Source of the DNA: DATAES01 sp963721305
GTDB lineage: Bacteria > Actinomycetota > Acidimicrobiia > Acidimicrobiales > JACDCH01
DNA: 64,000 nucleotides
Assembly: GCA_963721305.1 (NCBI GenBank)
Contig: CAVRIR010000006.1
Coordinates: forward strand, 62,001 to 126,000
Reading direction: 5' to 3'
A program made the translations under genes and the position numbers. Below the pieces are notes generated by a model. The model did no database searches, had not been told where the DNA came from, and worked only from the letters and a program-made list of their open reading frames with translations. Positions 55,417 through 63,860 of this stretch are shown here, in pieces. Each line of letters starts with the position of its first letter. Within the stretch, counting starts at the first letter, position 1.

Positions 55417-56322
55417 TTGTTGGTACTGCTCGCAGTCGTCGCCGCCGCACTTGTCGCAGGCATGCTCGGCGCACTCGTCGCTCATCGTTGGCCCCATCTC
55501 GACCCTGCCGCCCCGCTCGTCGACCCGTCGTCACCCACACTGCGAGCTGAAGTGGAAGAGCACCCTCGTTTGCGGATGCTTCTGCGCCGCCACATCGATC
55601 CCGCTGCCGCGACCAGCCTCGCTGTCGCGGTGTGCGTCGCGGCGACCTTGCTACTCGCGGTTGTCGTCGGTGCACTTCTTCTCATGGTGCAAACCCACAG
55701 CGGTCTCGCCAAATGGGATCTCGCGCTCGCACGTTGGGGGGGCGCTCACGCGACTCCTGTGTCGACGAGGGCCATGCGCGACATCAGCGTGTTGGGCGGC
55801 ACTTCCGGCGTCATCGCGATCGCGGCCGTCGCCGGCATCTACGAGTATCGGCGTCGACCCAACCGCTCGATACCAGCGCTCCTGACGCTCACCGTCCTGG
55901 GCCAGTTCCTGGTCGTCAACGTCATCAAAGTGATTGTCGATCGAGACCGGCCAGACATCAGCCGACTCACGGGGTTTTCCGGCGCATCGTTCCCGTCGGG
56001 CCACGCAGCCGCGGCGGCGGCAACCTTCGCCGCGGTGGGGCTCCTCGCGGGCCGAGGGCGAAGTCGGACGACGCGCAACGCGATCGCCGGTGCCGTCGTC
56101 GGTCTTGCGATGCTCGTCGCGGCCAGCCGCGTGATGCTCGGCGTCCACTGGCTCACCGACGTGATCGCCGGTATCGCCATTGGCTGGGCATGGCTCGCGG
56201 TCTGCTCGATCGCGTTCGGTGGTCGACTCCTGCAGTTCGGAGCTCCGGTCGAGGCTGCCACCGCTGTCGCAGATACTGACCAAGGGGCGGCCACCAGAAG
56301 TTCATCACTGACGCGCACCTAG
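55417..56322 (+). CDS. PAP2 family phosphatase (divergent second copy)
   Basis: 301 residues; TTG 55417 is the first usable start after an in-frame TAA near 55359. PAP2 signature: KVIVDRDRPDISRLTG, SFPSGHAAAAAATF, and SRVMLGVHWLTDVIAG. Helices include LLAVVAAALVAGMLGALVAH at the N-terminus, LAVAVCVAATLLLAVVVGA and IPALLTLTVLGQFLVVNVI. A pair of divergent PAP2 genes flank one 91-base promoter region, so both may be controlled together. It differs clearly from the minus-strand copy, so they are not a recent duplication. Confidence 0.87.
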   Translation: MLVLLAVVAAALVAGMLGALVAHRWPHLDPAAPLVDPSSPTLRAEVEEHPRLRMLLRRHIDPAAATSLAVAVCVAATLLLAVVVGALLLMVQTHSGLAKWDLALARWGGAHATPVSTRAMRDISVLGGTSGVIAIAAVAGIYEYRRRPNRSIPALLTLTVLGQFLVVNVIKVIVDRDRPDISRLTGFSGASFPSGHAAAAAATFAAVGLLAGRGRSRTTRNAIAGAVVGLAMLVAASRVMLGVHWLTDVIAGIAIGWAWLAVCSIAFGGRLLQFGAPVEAATAVADTDQGAATRSSSLTRT

Positions 56323-56346
56323 ATCACGTGGCGTTCAACAGGACGG

Positions 56347-56505
56347 GTGTCCGACGGTGGCCTGAGCGGGTTGAAGGCGGTAGCGGAGTTCGAGCGAGAG
56401 CACGGCGCGTTCACCGCCGAAGAGCTGGCCGACGCGGAACGGTGGGTGGACGACAGAGACAACCGTGCCCAGCGGTCCGGTGGCCGGCAGCGCAAGAGCG
56501 CGTAG
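56347..56505 (+). CDS. VapB-like antitoxin, short
   Basis: Short ORF of 52 codons from GTG 56347 to TAG 56503-56505. It reads LKAVAEFEREHGAFTAEELA followed by DAERWVDDRDN, the C-terminal pattern of actinobacterial VapB/type II antitoxins (EFExEHGxFTxEELAxA) that wraps the toxin. The DNA-binding half is missing or very short. Its stop overlaps the next GTG (TAGTG), as in TA pairs. Confidence 0.5.
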   Translation: MSDGGLSGLKAVAEFEREHGAFTAEELADAERWVDDRDNRAQRSGGRQRKSA

Positions 56506-56640
56506 TGGGTGTCCCCTTTGACACGGGCGCGCTCGTCGCCGCCGACCGTGGCGAGCGACGAATGAGGGCGGGGCATCGCGCCCTGCTCGCGCGATATCGA
56601 CCGCCCCTGGGCCGAACACTCCTGCGACGGGATCGCAATG
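56505..56640 (+). pseudogene. Truncated VapC-like PIN-domain toxin
   Basis: GTG 56505 overlaps the antitoxin stop. The frame reads VGVPFDTGALVAADRGERRM, which is the first strand and catalytic Asp of a PIN domain (xxxDTGALIALERxDRRM), then RAGHRALLAR. After about 56600 the match ends and the frame runs into the antisense of the VOC gene. So only the first 30 or so residues of the roughly 130 of a PIN toxin remain; the RNase would be inactive. Confidence 0.5.
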
Positions 56641-56643
56641 CCG

Positions 56644-57262
56644 TCACGTGGGCAGGGGTTCTCCGGCCTGCTCGCGTGCCATGTAGTCGGCGTACCAGTC
56701 GGGCCAGTTGGGGTCGGCCTGTCCGGTGCGCTCCTCGTGCTTGCCGTGGGCGGCCGCGGCGCGGCGCAGCGCGTCGGCCAAGTCGGCGGCCGAGGCGTAG
56801 GTCGGTGTGGTCGTGACCCGGCCGGGGAGCCGATCGGTGATCTCTTGCAGGAACCAGCTGTTCCCGTCGGGGTCGCTGAAGGTGGCGAACGATGAGTATG
56901 TGCGGCGCTCGGGGTCGGGGCCGCTGGCGCGCACGGCGGGATCGAAGCGGTTGTATCCGACGCTGGCGTCATGGAACACGTCGCCCACGGGGACCCCGCG
57001 TTCGGTCAGCTCGGCGCGGGCCTTTTCGATGTCGTCAACCGCGATGACGAGGCCTTCAACCGAGCCCGGTCTGGCCGACGTCACTCCTTCGCCGAAGTGG
57101 ATAGAGCACGACGATCCGGGCGGCGTCATCTGCACGATCCGAAGTCCGGGCCCAGCCAAGGTCGGCGTCCTCTCGGCAGGCCAGGCCTGTCTCATAGAAG
57201 TGCTTGGCCTTGTCGACGTCGGACACGGGAAGCACGACAACCTCGAGCTTCAAATCCATCAT
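56644..57262 (-). CDS. VOC-family (glyoxalase-like) protein, one frameshift
   Basis: About 205 residues. Start ATG 57262, five bases after GGAGGAGCAA-type ribosome site inside the end of the redoxin gene (ATGA overlap). N-terminal VOC strand LEVVVLPVSDVDKAKHFYET continues REDADLGWA, then a frame change near 57140, then GLRIVQMTPPGSSCSIHFGE, EGLVIAVDDIEKARAELTER and FATFSDPDGNSWFLQEI. The last 50 residues (LADALRRAAAAHGKHEERTG, NWPDWYADYM) are an extra helical tail common in actinobacterial homologues. The metal ligands typical of glyoxalase are only partly visible. Role unknown; operon with a redoxin suggests stress or detoxification. Confidence 0.7.
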
Positions 57263-57849
57263 TTGCTCCTCCATTCGTCGGGTCTCTTGTCCCAGCCGTG
57301 AAAACTCGACCAGTCTCCGTCCGTCCACGCCTCCCGGAGGCCTGGGGCGCTGAGGTCCCAGTCCGGGCGAATCTCCGCCGTCGCATCCCGGAGATCACGC
57401 CAGAGGTCAGTCGTCGAGGGGCGCCCCCAGAACCAGTAGCCGTTGTAGATCGAGTGGACGACGAGCCCGGGTTTGAGCACCAGGGTGTGAGGGACCATCG
57501 GGTCGTGCTCAGGGTCGGTGTACTCCTGGATGTCCAGATCCTTCTGGACGATCCGCCCGGGATCAGAGAGAAACGGCCATTGGGCGCCGACCGACGCCCG
57601 GAACTCCTGGAGCACGTGATGGTCGTCGGTCGAGATCGTGACGATTCGGGTGTAGGCCACCGCGACCTTCGACTGGAACGCCGCCAACTCCAGGTGTTGC
57701 TGGTGCTCCTTGGGGCAGTAGTGGCCGCGCGACAAGGTGAGGACGAGCGGGTCCTCGCCCTGCAACTCGCTGAGGGAACGCAGCGTGTCGGTGTGATCGG
57801 GCAGCGAATAATCGGGGAACACACCTCCGGGAACGATCTCGGAACGCAT
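57259..57849 (-). CDS. Redoxin/peroxiredoxin-like protein
   Basis: 196 residues. ATG 57849 chosen because AGAGGAGC lies six bases upstream. AhpC/TSA-like thioredoxin fold: GGVFPDYSLPDHTDTLRSLS, then DPLVLTLSRGHYCPKEHQQH with a single Cys, AVAYTRIVTISTDDHHVLQE, and SDPGRIVQKDLDIQEYTDPE. The HYCPK arrangement differs from the PxxxTxxC of classical peroxiredoxins, as in the redoxin-like family of actinobacteria. Its TGA overlaps the ATG of the VOC gene. Confidence 0.8.
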   Translation of the reverse strand: MRSEIVPGGVFPDYSLPDHTDTLRSLSELQGEDPLVLTLSRGHYCPKEHQQHLELAAFQSKVAVAYTRIVTISTDDHHVLQEFRASVGAQWPFLSDPGRIVQKDLDIQEYTDPEHDPMVPHTLVLKPGLVVHSIYNGYWFWGRPSTTDLWRDLRDATAEIRPDWDLSAPGLREAWTDGDWSSFHGWDKRPDEWRSK

Positions 57850-57925
57850 CAGATAGCTCCTCTTCATGCACATGTTTGTGGGGTCGGCCCGCTGGCGCGG
57901 CCTTGGGATTCGACCGTGCTCGTGG

Positions 57926-58432
57926 TCATCGGCGCCGGTCGAAAGCAGCGAAAGCGGCTGCAGTTGCCGCTCCGTACACCAGGTGGGCCGACAAGTCCTC
58001 GCCGAGGGTGCGGGCGTCGTAGTCCCAGATCGGCTTGTAGACCTTGGTCAGCGGAAGGATGACGTAGCCGGCCAGCCAAGCCGCGGGGCCCAACGCCAGC
58101 GCCCGAAGCCAGGGGTGGCGGGACGTCCTCCCGGCCAGCACCCCGTATTGGAGGCCCCAACCGATACCGGTGGCCCAGTGCACGGCGTTGGTCGTGGCGC
58201 GGGCCCAGTCGTCGGGTGGCGGCCGGCCCATCACTGCGCGCTCGAACTTCTGCCCGAGTTGGCCCGGCGCCGACGCGTCCTGCCAGCTCGTCACGCCCGC
58301 CGCTGACTCCCAAGGCCAGAAGGAATCCTTGCCCCCGCTGCTCCGGTACCGGCGGTAGAGCAGGTAGTCCATTGCTGCGGTGCCGGCCGTACCCGCCAGC
58401 ATGCCGGCGGCAAGGGTTCGGGTGAGGGGCAC
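57926..58432 (-). CDS. Hypothetical membrane-associated protein
   Basis: 168 residues. GTG 58432 chosen because AGGAGG lies eight bases upstream. Reads VPLTRTLAAGMLAGTAGTAA and MDYLLYRRYRSSGGKDSFWP at the start, a possible membrane helix near LRALALGPAAWLAGYVILPL, and ends HLVYGAATAAAFAAFDRRR. Similar to small actinobacterial proteins with two to four hydrophobic helices (DUF1440-like pattern), function unknown. 76 bases before the redoxin gene on the same strand, so likely co-transcribed. Confidence 0.65.
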   Translation of the reverse strand: MPLTRTLAAGMLAGTAGTAAMDYLLYRRYRSSGGKDSFWPWESAAGVTSWQDASAPGQLGQKFERAVMGRPPPDDWARATTNAVHWATGIGWGLQYGVLAGRTSRHPWLRALALGPAAWLAGYVILPLTKVYKPIWDYDARTLGEDLSAHLVYGAATAAAFAAFDRRR

Positions 58433-58530
58433 GAGAACAGCCTCCTGATCACGCCCTCGTGGGGCGCGCCTGGTCACGGCGCCGGCGCGCGCCGATCGGT
58501 CCACTATCGGGCTCTCGGGCTCGACTGTCT

Positions 58531-59157
58531 TCACTCGATTTGGGTGAGATCGTCGAAAGCGGGGTCGCTGGGATGCGGCGACAGCGGGGTCGTCTCCACC
58601 TTCATTCGATCGATCATCGGCAGCGACTCGAGGACGGTCTGCATCTGGTCGGCATCCCGCGCCCGCCAGAGGCCGAGCGCGCGTGATCCTGTGGGTGGTC
58701 GAGGGAGCGTCCAGAGGCGGATGAGATGGCCCTCGTCGGCCAGTTGGCGCGACCGATGGGCCTCGCTGTCTCGTACGTGTTGTGCGATGTTCGGCGGAAC
58801 GTCGAAAGTCGTCAGGAACTCCGGCGTTCGTGTCGGTGTGCTGCGAGGTGTTGGACCCGGGTCGTTGGCGTGGGCCGCGAGGTCCACGACGGTGTCGGTG
58901 CGCCATATGCGCAACGGCATCGACGAGAGCACGTCTTCGAGCGCGGCTGCGTTGGCAGCGGAGAACAGACCCAACGTGCGCCACTCGCCGGGTTGCAGCG
59001 GCGGCCGCCAGAGTCGCAGCAGATTTCCAGCGACCGCCAATTGCCGGGCGCGGTCGCTCTCACGCCGGCGCATGTCGTCGACGACCTCGGTGGAGGTTGC
59101 ATCGGGCACCCGGGTCGTCATCGTCACGAGATATTCCACGCGGGCGGGTCGGCTCAC
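58531..59157 (-). CDS. Tandem muconolactone isomerase-like protein
   Basis: 208 residues; GTG 59157, seven bases after the PRC-barrel stop (GTG 59139 also possible). Two copies of a muconolactone isomerase-like domain (about 85 residues each): RRRESDRARQLAVAGNLLRL and WRTLGLFSAANAAALEDVLS in the first, RDSEAHRSRQLADEGHLIRL and SRALGLWRARDADQMQTVLE in the second. A linker rich in Pro and Thr joins them. The family usually acts in aromatic ring cleavage, but many homologues are of unknown role. Last gene of the GH15 operon. Confidence 0.75.
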   Translation of the reverse strand: MSRPARVEYLVTMTTRVPDATSTEVVDDMRRRESDRARQLAVAGNLLRLWRPPLQPGEWRTLGLFSAANAAALEDVLSSMPLRIWRTDTVVDLAAHANDPGPTPRSTPTRTPEFLTTFDVPPNIAQHVRDSEAHRSRQLADEGHLIRLWTLPRPPTGSRALGLWRARDADQMQTVLESLPMIDRMKVETTPLSPHPSDPAFDDLTQIE

Positions 59158-59164
59158 CGACTGG

Positions 59165-59782
59165 TCACTGACCGGGGTGCCGGAAATCCACGGCTGGAAG
59201 GCCGCTGACCTCGTGCTTGCTCATCGACAACCGGATGCCGTCATGGCTCACGGATCCGACAGCGGCGATGGGAACGGCGACCTCTTTGCGGCCGAACAGG
59301 TGACCTTCCTTCAGCAGGAGGTGAGAGACGTGACGGGTGGCGCCGTCGACGATGAGCCCCTCGACCTCGCCGATCCATCCGTCGGTGGCGTGCAGCTGCT
59401 CGCCCCTCTGTACCGCGACCTCACTCACCGGCAAGGTCGCTACCACTTGGGGTACCTGAGCTTCTCCTTCGTAGTAAGGCCACAGGAGAACCTCGTCGGT
59501 GTCGTACCCCGACTCCGTGTAGCCCTCGATGCCTTGCAGGAACCGCACCGCCTCGACCTCCTCGAGGCGGACGAATTCGTCCCTGGTGCAGCGGAGATCG
59601 ACGTGATCAGGGCCCGGCGTCGCCAGGCCGATGGGCACGAGCCGGCCTCGGCCCTTCCGGTGTTCCGGCTCGACGATCAGGTGGGTCAGGGTCGCGTCGA
59701 CCGGGTCGAGCACCACCTGCGCGACATGTCCGCAGACGCCGTCGGTGCACCGGGCCTCGACCCCCAAGGAGAAAGCGGTCAT
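59165..59782 (-). CDS. PRC-barrel domain protein
   Basis: 205 residues; ATG 59782 overlaps the GH15 stop (ATGA). Two PRC-barrel-like halves: ARCTDGVCGHVAQVVLDPVD and THLIVEPEHRKGRGRLVPIG in the first, QLHATDGWIGEVEGLIVDGA then RHVSHLLLKEGHLFGRKEVA in the second. PRC-barrels are small beta-barrels found in photosynthetic reaction centres and RNA-processing or stress proteins. No catalytic residue. Its place in an operon with GH15 suggests a stress or storage-carbon function, by context only. Confidence 0.78.
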   Translation of the reverse strand: MTAFSLGVEARCTDGVCGHVAQVVLDPVDATLTHLIVEPEHRKGRGRLVPIGLATPGPDHVDLRCTRDEFVRLEEVEAVRFLQGIEGYTESGYDTDEVLLWPYYEGEAQVPQVVATLPVSEVAVQRGEQLHATDGWIGEVEGLIVDGATRHVSHLLLKEGHLFGRKEVAVPIAAVGSVSHDGIRLSMSKHEVSGLPAVDFRHPGQ

Positions 59783-61671
59783 GACGGAAAGCCTCCCACC
59801 GCGGTTTCATTTTCGGCGATGGCCCAAGCCGCGTTGACGAGGCCGATGTGACTGAATGCCTGGGGGAAGTTGCCGAGGAGCTCGTCGCTGGCGGCGTCGA
59901 CTTCTTCGGCCAGCAGGCCGACATCGTTGACGAACACGACCGCCCGTTCGAACACGGCGGTAGCCCGATCCGTCTGGCCGGCCATGGCCAATGCCTGGGC
60001 CAGCCAGAAGGTGCAGAGCAGGAAAGCGCCTTCCTGGCCGTGGAGACCGTCGGCGGCGCGGTAGCGGTAGACGAGCCCTCGCTTGTCGGTGAGCCGTTCC
60101 TCGGTGGCGTCGAGCGTGGCCAGCACCTTGGGATCGTTGGGCGGAAGGAATCCGATCAACGGGACCATCAGGTTCGAGGCGTCGAGATCGTCGCTGCCGA
60201 ATGACTGCGTGAACGCGTCGGCCCGGTCGCTCCAACCCTCGCTCAGAATGGCCTGGCGGATCTGATCGCCGGCCTGTGTCCACGCGTCGACGTGGTCCAT
60301 CGCGTTGAGGCGGTCTGCCAGAGCGACTGCCCGGTCGACCGCGACCCAGCACATCAATTTCGAGTAGACGTAATGGCGCGGTTCTCCCCGAACTTCCCAG
60401 ATTCCATGGTCTTTCTCGGCCCATCGCCGGGCCGCGATATCGGCGAGACCGACGAGGAATTGTCTGGTCGCCGGCGCCAGCGCCGGCGACCGGTCCCATC
60501 TGTGGGGAGCGGCCAGAGGGCCGACTCGGCGAGCCGTCTGGTCGAAGAGGCGGTCTGACAATCGGAACACCGCGCTGAGCACTTCGCCATAGACATCGAG
60601 TTGGCGCTGGCGCCACGCGTCGTTGCCGACCCGCACCGGAGCGGAATGTCGCCACCCGTCCAATTGAGGCAGCGTCCGCTCGGTCAAGTCCCGCTCGCCG
60701 CCGATCCCGAACATGATCTGCAAATCGCCGCCATGATCGAGCGAGCCCGCAGCAGAAGCGGTCATGTAGTCAAAGAACTCGTTGGCTTCGTCGGGACACG
60801 CCGCCACCCACAACGCCTCGATCGTGAACGAAGCGTCGCGGACCCAGGCGTGCCGGTAGTCCCAGTTCCGGGCGCCCCCGACGATCTCGGGCAGCGACGT
60901 CGTCGCCGCCGCGCAGATCGCTCCGGTGGGTTGGAACGACAGTGCCTGCAGCACCCGCCCGCTGTGCTGAACCAGATCCCGCCACGGACCGTCGTAGGCC
61001 TGGTGCAGGTCGGACCACGACTGCCACGCCAGCACAGTGTCGTCCAGGCGGACCGTGATCTCGCTCTGGCTCCAGCTTCTCGCCTTGTCGGTGTCGGCCA
61101 GTTTGTGGTGGTGCAGTGCGAACGCGGCCTGCTCGCCTTCACGGAGGTGCAACCGGCCGCTCGCCGACGAGTCCGCCATCGCCAACGGAATTGGGCACGA
61201 CAGGAAGAGGACGTCGGCACCTCCGGTCGCAGCCACGCCGCCCTCGACCTCCTCCAGGAGCGGAAAGACCAACCCGTACTCGGGCCGGGGGACATACTCG
61301 ACCTCGATCTCGACCTCCCCCTCGGTGCACGTTGCCTGCCGCACCAGCAGGTGAGGCGCTCCCCGCCCGAGGTCGTGCCCTCGGTTGCCGTGTCCGGTGA
61401 CCAACGCATCAACCACGACGGCCACGCCGGTCGCCGTTCGGGTCGTCGTCTCCAACACCATCGTGCGATCGAGATAACGCCGGGCCACGGCGGTGGATCC
61501 CGTTGCCCGCAGCGTCCAGTGACCGGCCGCGTCGCCCAGCAGTCGGCCGAAGATCGACGGGCTGTCGAACCTCGGGAAGCACAGCCAGTCGATCGACCCG
61601 TTCAGGTCCACCAACGCCGCGCTGTGCCGGTCGGACAACAAGGCGTAATCGCCGATGGCGGTGTCGGTCAT
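59779..61671 (-). CDS. Glycoside hydrolase family 15 (glucoamylase-like)
   Basis: 630 residues; ATG 61671, five bases after the stop of the SnoaL-like gene. N-terminal domain: GDYALLSDRHSAALVDLNGS and IDWLCFPRFDSPSIFGRLLG. Catalytic (alpha/alpha)6 barrel: GARNWDYRHAWVRDASFTIE, WVAACPDEANEFFDYM, and the C-terminal LLAEEVDAASDELLGNFPQA, typical of GH15 glucoamylases and dextran/trehalose-active relatives. The Glu residues in WEVRGEPRHYVYSK and LAEEVD lie where the catalytic acid and base are expected. No signal peptide, so it should act on cytoplasmic alpha-glucans or trehalose. Confidence 0.88.
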   Translation of the reverse strand: MTDTAIGDYALLSDRHSAALVDLNGSIDWLCFPRFDSPSIFGRLLGDAAGHWTLRATGSTAVARRYLDRTMVLETTTRTATGVAVVVDALVTGHGNRGHDLGRGAPHLLVRQATCTEGEVEIEVEYVPRPEYGLVFPLLEEVEGGVAATGGADVLFLSCPIPLAMADSSASGRLHLREGEQAAFALHHHKLADTDKARSWSQSEITVRLDDTVLAWQSWSDLHQAYDGPWRDLVQHSGRVLQALSFQPTGAICAAATTSLPEIVGGARNWDYRHAWVRDASFTIEALWVAACPDEANEFFDYMTASAAGSLDHGGDLQIMFGIGGERDLTERTLPQLDGWRHSAPVRVGNDAWRQRQLDVYGEVLSAVFRLSDRLFDQTARRVGPLAAPHRWDRSPALAPATRQFLVGLADIAARRWAEKDHGIWEVRGEPRHYVYSKLMCWVAVDRAVALADRLNAMDHVDAWTQAGDQIRQAILSEGWSDRADAFTQSFGSDDLDASNLMVPLIGFLPPNDPKVLATLDATEERLTDKRGLVYRYRAADGLHGQEGAFLLCTFWLAQALAMAGQTDRATAVFERAVVFVNDVGLLAEEVDAASDELLGNFPQAFSHIGLVNAAWAIAENETAVGGFPS

Positions 61672-61675
61672 TGAT

Positions 61676-62500
61676 TCACACCCGCGGTTCGACATCGTCG
61701 TAGGTGCGCACCGCCGCGAGGAGACCGTCAGGCCCTCGCTCGAAGACCGCGATTCCCGCCTGCGGGGGCAGGTCGGTCGTGCCCCACCTGACGCAGTTGT
61801 ACTCCAGCGCGAACCGCACGCCGTCGTCGGTCACACAACACACCTCGAGAGCGATGCCACCGCCGCCACTGAAGGACTTGGCGAAGTACGAACGCAGCTC
61901 GGCTGTGCCGCGATGGGAGTAGCTCGGTCCCAACGGTTCACGGACGTACCCGTCCGGCTCGAACGTTGCCACGATGGCGTCGATGTCCCCGGCGCCCAGC
62001 GCGGCGTGGTAGCGACCGACGACATCGTTGAGGTCGATCCTGTCCTCCTCGAGAATGGCCGGCCTCAAATGGTGCTCACCAAACATGGGACGCTGGCTGC
62101 AGTAGGTGCGGAACATCACCGACTGATCGTCGACGGACTCAGCAACCACTGCCAGCGGCCAACTCACCTCCTTGCCATCGTCCGCGGCCAGGTGGGCCAG
62201 GATCTCCACGACAGCCCGATTACCGGAACAGGTCGATGCCACCGACTCGGTTGTCGCGTGACGCTCCCCCAACCACAACCGGTTCCGGCGGACGAACCGC
62301 CGCAGCTGCCGGTGCCCTTGGACCTGCCCAGCCCGGGGGTCGTAGATGACTATCCGGCCCGGCCACACCGTTTCGAGAGCGTCAGCATCGCCCTCTTCCA
62401 ACGCAGTGAAGAACTGGGCGACCGGGTCAGCCAGACCGGCGGCGCGAGTCTGCCTGCGGGCAAGTTCCACGGCCGCGACAAAGTCGGGGAACCAGGGCAT
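61676..62500 (-). CDS. Tandem SnoaL-like (NTF2-fold) protein
   Basis: 274 residues; ATG 62500 (GTG 62509 is close by and in frame). Two NTF2-like halves: DPVAQFFTALEEGDADALET and WPGRIVIYDPRAGQVQGHRQ in the first; LNDVVGRYHAALGAGDIDAI and FEPDGYVREPLGPSYSHRGT in the second. Each contains the helix-strand pattern and conserved GDxDA of SnoaL-like proteins (polyketide cyclase/steroid isomerase-like). Ligand unknown. First gene of the GH15 operon. Confidence 0.72.
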   Translation of the reverse strand: MPWFPDFVAAVELARRQTRAAGLADPVAQFFTALEEGDADALETVWPGRIVIYDPRAGQVQGHRQLRRFVRRNRLWLGERHATTESVASTCSGNRAVVEILAHLAADDGKEVSWPLAVVAESVDDQSVMFRTYCSQRPMFGEHHLRPAILEEDRIDLNDVVGRYHAALGAGDIDAIVATFEPDGYVREPLGPSYSHRGTAELRSYFAKSFSGGGGIALEVCCVTDDGVRFALEYNCVRWGTTDLPPQAGIAVFERGPDGLLAAVRTYDDVEPRV

Positions 62501-62596
62501 TGAACTCACTATGGCGCATCGGCGCTCCTTTTGATCCCGCCAGTGCAACAGGATTGAACGACGACGCCACCACTCGCCAGCACCAAAGGAGGGCCT

Positions 62597-63049
62597 GTGT
62601 CCGCGACACCCCCGTTTCCCGCTCCCGCCGAAGGAATCGTTCTCGCCCACTTCATCGTGTCTGAGGACGTCGAACGTTCTCGCCGCTTCTACACCGAGGT
62701 GCTCGGCGGTCAGGCGGTCACGACCGGAGAGCCCTCCTATGTCGCGCTCGCCAATGGCTGGATCATCATCAATCGCGGCGGTGGCCCGACCGACGACAAA
62801 CCGACCGTCACCCTCGAGATCCCGCCAGACCCGAGTCGGACCAGCAGCTTCCTCAACATCCGAGTCGCCGACATCCACTCCGTGTACGACGAGTGGAGCG
62901 CGCGCGGGGCGCAGTTCCTCACCACCCCGAAGCAACACGAAACCGAGATCCGCTGCTACATCCGCGACCCGGATGGACATCTCATCGAGGTCGGCCAGAC
63001 CACGGCAGCCCTTCGAGGTCAGCAGCCGGGCCCAGAGAGGACGTCATGA
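62597..63049 (+). CDS. VOC-family protein (glyoxalase/dioxygenase superfamily)
   Basis: 150 residues; GTG 62597 with a strong AAAGGAGG (62585-62592) upstream. One VOC repeat pair: GIVLAHFIVSEDVERSRRFY and EVLGGQAVTTGEPSYVALAN, then NIRVADIHSVYDEWSARGAQ and CYIRDPDGHLIEVGQTTAAL. His in LAHFIVSE and Glu in HLIEVGQT are the usual metal ligands. Substrate unknown. The C-terminus has a short basic tail. Confidence 0.85.
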   Translation: MSATPPFPAPAEGIVLAHFIVSEDVERSRRFYTEVLGGQAVTTGEPSYVALANGWIIINRGGGPTDDKPTVTLEIPPDPSRTSSFLNIRVADIHSVYDEWSARGAQFLTTPKQHETEIRCYIRDPDGHLIEVGQTTAALRGQQPGPERTS

Positions 63050-63079
63050 CGCGGGAGCGTGCGATACGCGACCTCGGCG

Positions 63080-63790
63080 TCAACGACCCGCGGCCTGACC
63101 GCCGTCTATGTGCAAGATCTCGCCGGTGACAAACGAGGCCTGCTCGAGATAGAGGATCCCATCGACGACGTCGTCGATTTCGCCAAGCCGGCCAATGGGA
63201 TGGGCGCCGGCCACACCTTCGTACGACGCCGGGTCGTGTGAGGGCGTCTTGATGACTCCGAGGGAGACGGCGTTGACCCGGATCCCACGCGATGCGTATT
63301 CGATCGCCAGCGACCGCGTCACCGCAGCGAGTCCACCTTTCGTGAGGGCCGCCAGCGCAGAGGGTCTGGTGCTGTCGGCGTGGTCGACGAGGCTGGTGCT
63401 GATGTTGACGACGTGGCCGCTGCCCTGGGTCAGCATCTGTCGGATCGAGCGCTGAGTGATGTGGAAGAACCCGGTCAGATTCACGGCAGTGATGGCAGCA
63501 AAGTCGTCGGGGGTGTAGTCGGTGAAGGGCTTGCCGATGTAGATCCCCGCGTTGTTGATGAGAGTGTCGATCCGTCCGAACCGGCCGCGTGCCTGCTCGA
63601 CCACGCGTCGGGCGGTATCGACGTCTGTGATGTCACCCTGCACTGTGAGAAGGTCGGATTCGTCGGCGGCGGGGATCGCGCGCGAGGTGGCGACTACGGC
63701 GTATCCCGCACGACGGAACGCGGTTGCGAGACCTGCGCCGATTCCCCGATCAGCGCCGGTGATGATCACGACTCTCTGTGACTCGCTCAT
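63080..63790 (-). CDS. SDR-family NAD(P)-dependent oxidoreductase lacking the usual Tyr
   Basis: 236 residues; ATG 63790 chosen because GGAGGA lies four bases upstream; the ORF is open to 63949. Rossmann motif VIITGADRGIGAGLATAFR (TGxxxGIG), NNAG in LINNAGIYIGK, and C-terminal IRVNAVSLGVIKTPSHDP. Catalytic Ser is in VVNISTSLVDH. The expected YxxxK reads PSALAALTKGGLAAV: Lys is kept but the Tyr position is Ala. Such Tyr-less SDRs exist in bacteria and may be inactive or use another proton donor. Divergent from the MOSC gene. Confidence 0.8.
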   Translation of the reverse strand: MSESQRVVIITGADRGIGAGLATAFRRAGYAVVATSRAIPAADESDLLTVQGDITDVDTARRVVEQARGRFGRIDTLINNAGIYIGKPFTDYTPDDFAAITAVNLTGFFHITQRSIRQMLTQGSGHVVNISTSLVDHADSTRPSALAALTKGGLAAVTRSLAIEYASRGIRVNAVSLGVIKTPSHDPASYEGVAGAHPIGRLGEIDDVVDGILYLEQASFVTGEILHIDGGQAAGR

Positions 63791-63860
63791 TCGTCCTCCG
63801 TTCTCAGAGACGGTGCGTCCTCGCGGCCTACCGTCGTGTCGACCAAAGAGAGGTTCGACG

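Noticed and set aside
56335..56619. Minus-strand ORF of 94 codons after the VOC gene
   Set aside because: It is the antisense of the VapB/VapC remnant, which has recognisable family motifs on the plus strand.
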